In this document: positions 63,415 to 64,000 of the stretch, one piece after another
Position numbering within the stretch: the stretch's first letter is position 1
Layout: every line of letters starts with the position of its first letter
DNA from: Acanthochromis polyacanthus
Lineage: Eukaryota; Chordata; Actinopteri; Pomacentridae
Assembly: GCF_021347895.1 (NCBI RefSeq)
Contig: NC_067132.1
Location: 124,001-188,000, forward strand
Direction: 5' to 3'
Length of the DNA stretch: 64,000 nt
The notes under the pieces: generated by a model
What the model was told of the DNA's origin: nothing
Seen by the model: the letters and a program-made list of their open reading frames with translations, nothing else
Databases searched by the model: none
Program-made: the position numbers and the translations under genes

Positions 63415-64000
63415 CAGTGCCTTGCGAAAGTATTTGGCCCCCTTGAACTTTTCAACCTTTCGCCACATTTCAGGCTTCAAACATAAAGATATAAAATTTT
63501 AATTTTTTGTCAAGAATCAACAACAATTGGGACACAATCGTGAAGTGGAATGAAATTTATTGGATATTTTATACTTTTTTAAAAAATAAAAACCTGAAAA
63601 GTGGGGCGTGCAATATTATTCGGCCCCTTTACTTTCAGTGCAGCAAACTCACTCCAGAAGTTCAGTGAGGATCTCTGAATGATCCAATGTTGTCCTAAAT
63701 GACTGATGATGATAAATAGAATCCACCTGTGTGTAATCAAGTCTCCGTATAAATGCACCTGCTCTGTGATAGTCTCAGGGTTCTGTTTAAAGTGCAGAGA
63801 GCATCATGAAGACCAAGGAACACACCAGGCAGGTCCGAGATACTGTTGTGGAGAAGCTTAAAGCCGGATTTGGATACAAAAAGATTTCCCAAGCTTTAAA
63901 CATCTCAAGGAGCACTGTGCAAGCAATCATATTGAAATGGAAGGAGTATCAGACCACTGCAAATCTACCAAGACCCGGCCGTCCCTCTAAACTTTCACCT
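63415..64000 (+). mobile_element. Tc1-like DNA transposon, left part, continuing past the window
   Basis: It starts with the terminal word cagtgccttgcgaaagtatt of a fish Tc1-like family. A related word occurs inside (atttggccccc at about 63,431 and caatattattcggcccc at 63,611), resembling the outer and inner direct repeats of IR/DR-type Tc1 elements. About 390 bp after the start a transposase frame begins. The right half is beyond the window, so completeness cannot be judged. Confidence 0.87.
63806..64000 (+). CDS. Tc1-like transposase, N-terminal 65 codons (partial)
   Basis: The frame opens with ATG (MKTKEHTRQVRDTV) and remains open to the last base. It reads VEKLKAGFGYKKISQAL, then NISRSTVQAIILKWK, a helix-turn-helix of the paired-like type that binds the terminal repeats, and ends in LPRPGRPSKLSP, the GRPR-like linker typical of Tc1 transposases. 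The family length is about 340 residues, so only the DNA-binding domain is seen here; the catalytic DDE domain would follow. No stop or frameshift occurs in the visible part. Confidence 0.88.
   Translation, partial: MKTKEHTRQVRDTVVEKLKAGFGYKKISQALNISRSTVQAIILKWKEYQTTANLPRPGRPSKLSP

Overview
The window is eukaryotic and almost certainly from a teleost fish. It carries a full-length Rex3-like (RTE clade) non-LTR retrotransposon with a GATG/ATGG-type 3' tail, a CCDC106-like gene, Helitron, IS630-like and Tc1-like transposon remnants and a tRNA-derived SINE, all typical of teleost genomes. A cyprinid-like fish would fit, but the species cannot be fixed from sequence alone.

Region 1 (1-54,356) is one continuous AT-rich satellite array with a basic monomer of about 187 bp. 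Shortened monomers of about 170 bp and several diverged subtypes are arranged in irregular multimers; identical multimer blocks recur at spacings near multiples of 187 (937, 1125, 1307, 2610 bp). Short open frames in this array are by-products of the repeat, not genes. Five nearly identical, GC-rich, full-length copies of the same retrotransposon (17,150-20,371; 24,107-27,326; 29,392-32,614; 36,360-39,582; 43,508-46,728) sit in it, all in the same orientation and at the same nucleotide of the same monomer type, each flanked by the same 13-bp target duplication. An empty version of the target is present at 14,527-14,539. The five copies therefore derive from one insertion that was later copied as part of the satellite's own higher-order unit. 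Shared differences suggest stepwise branching (1,(2,(3,(4,5)))) running left to right. Only copy 1 has an uninterrupted ORF; the others carry 1-bp indels, mostly in homopolymers. A 372-bp stretch of unrelated DNA replaces part of a monomer at 52,189-52,560.

Region 2 (54,357-57,575) is the right edge of the array. Two exons of a CCDC106-like gene (54,869-55,111 and 55,916-56,187) join in frame, but the 5' exons expected for this family are not visible between the gene and the satellite. Its intron holds a foldback (inverted repeat) element. Downstream is AT-rich repetitive DNA interrupted by a minus-strand tRNA-derived SINE.

Region 3 (57,576-64,000) is a transposon graveyard: a frameshifted, end-truncated Helitron (minus strand, Rep then PIF1-type helicase), about 1.2 kb without recognisable content, a truncated IS630/Tc1-mariner-type transposase (minus strand), roughly 1.3 kb of mostly unrecognised DNA, a (TA)n microsatellite, and the left end of a Tc1-like element whose transposase frame starts at 63,806 and runs off the window.

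No RNA genes other than the SINE head, no CRISPR arrays and no prokaryotic-type operons were seen.
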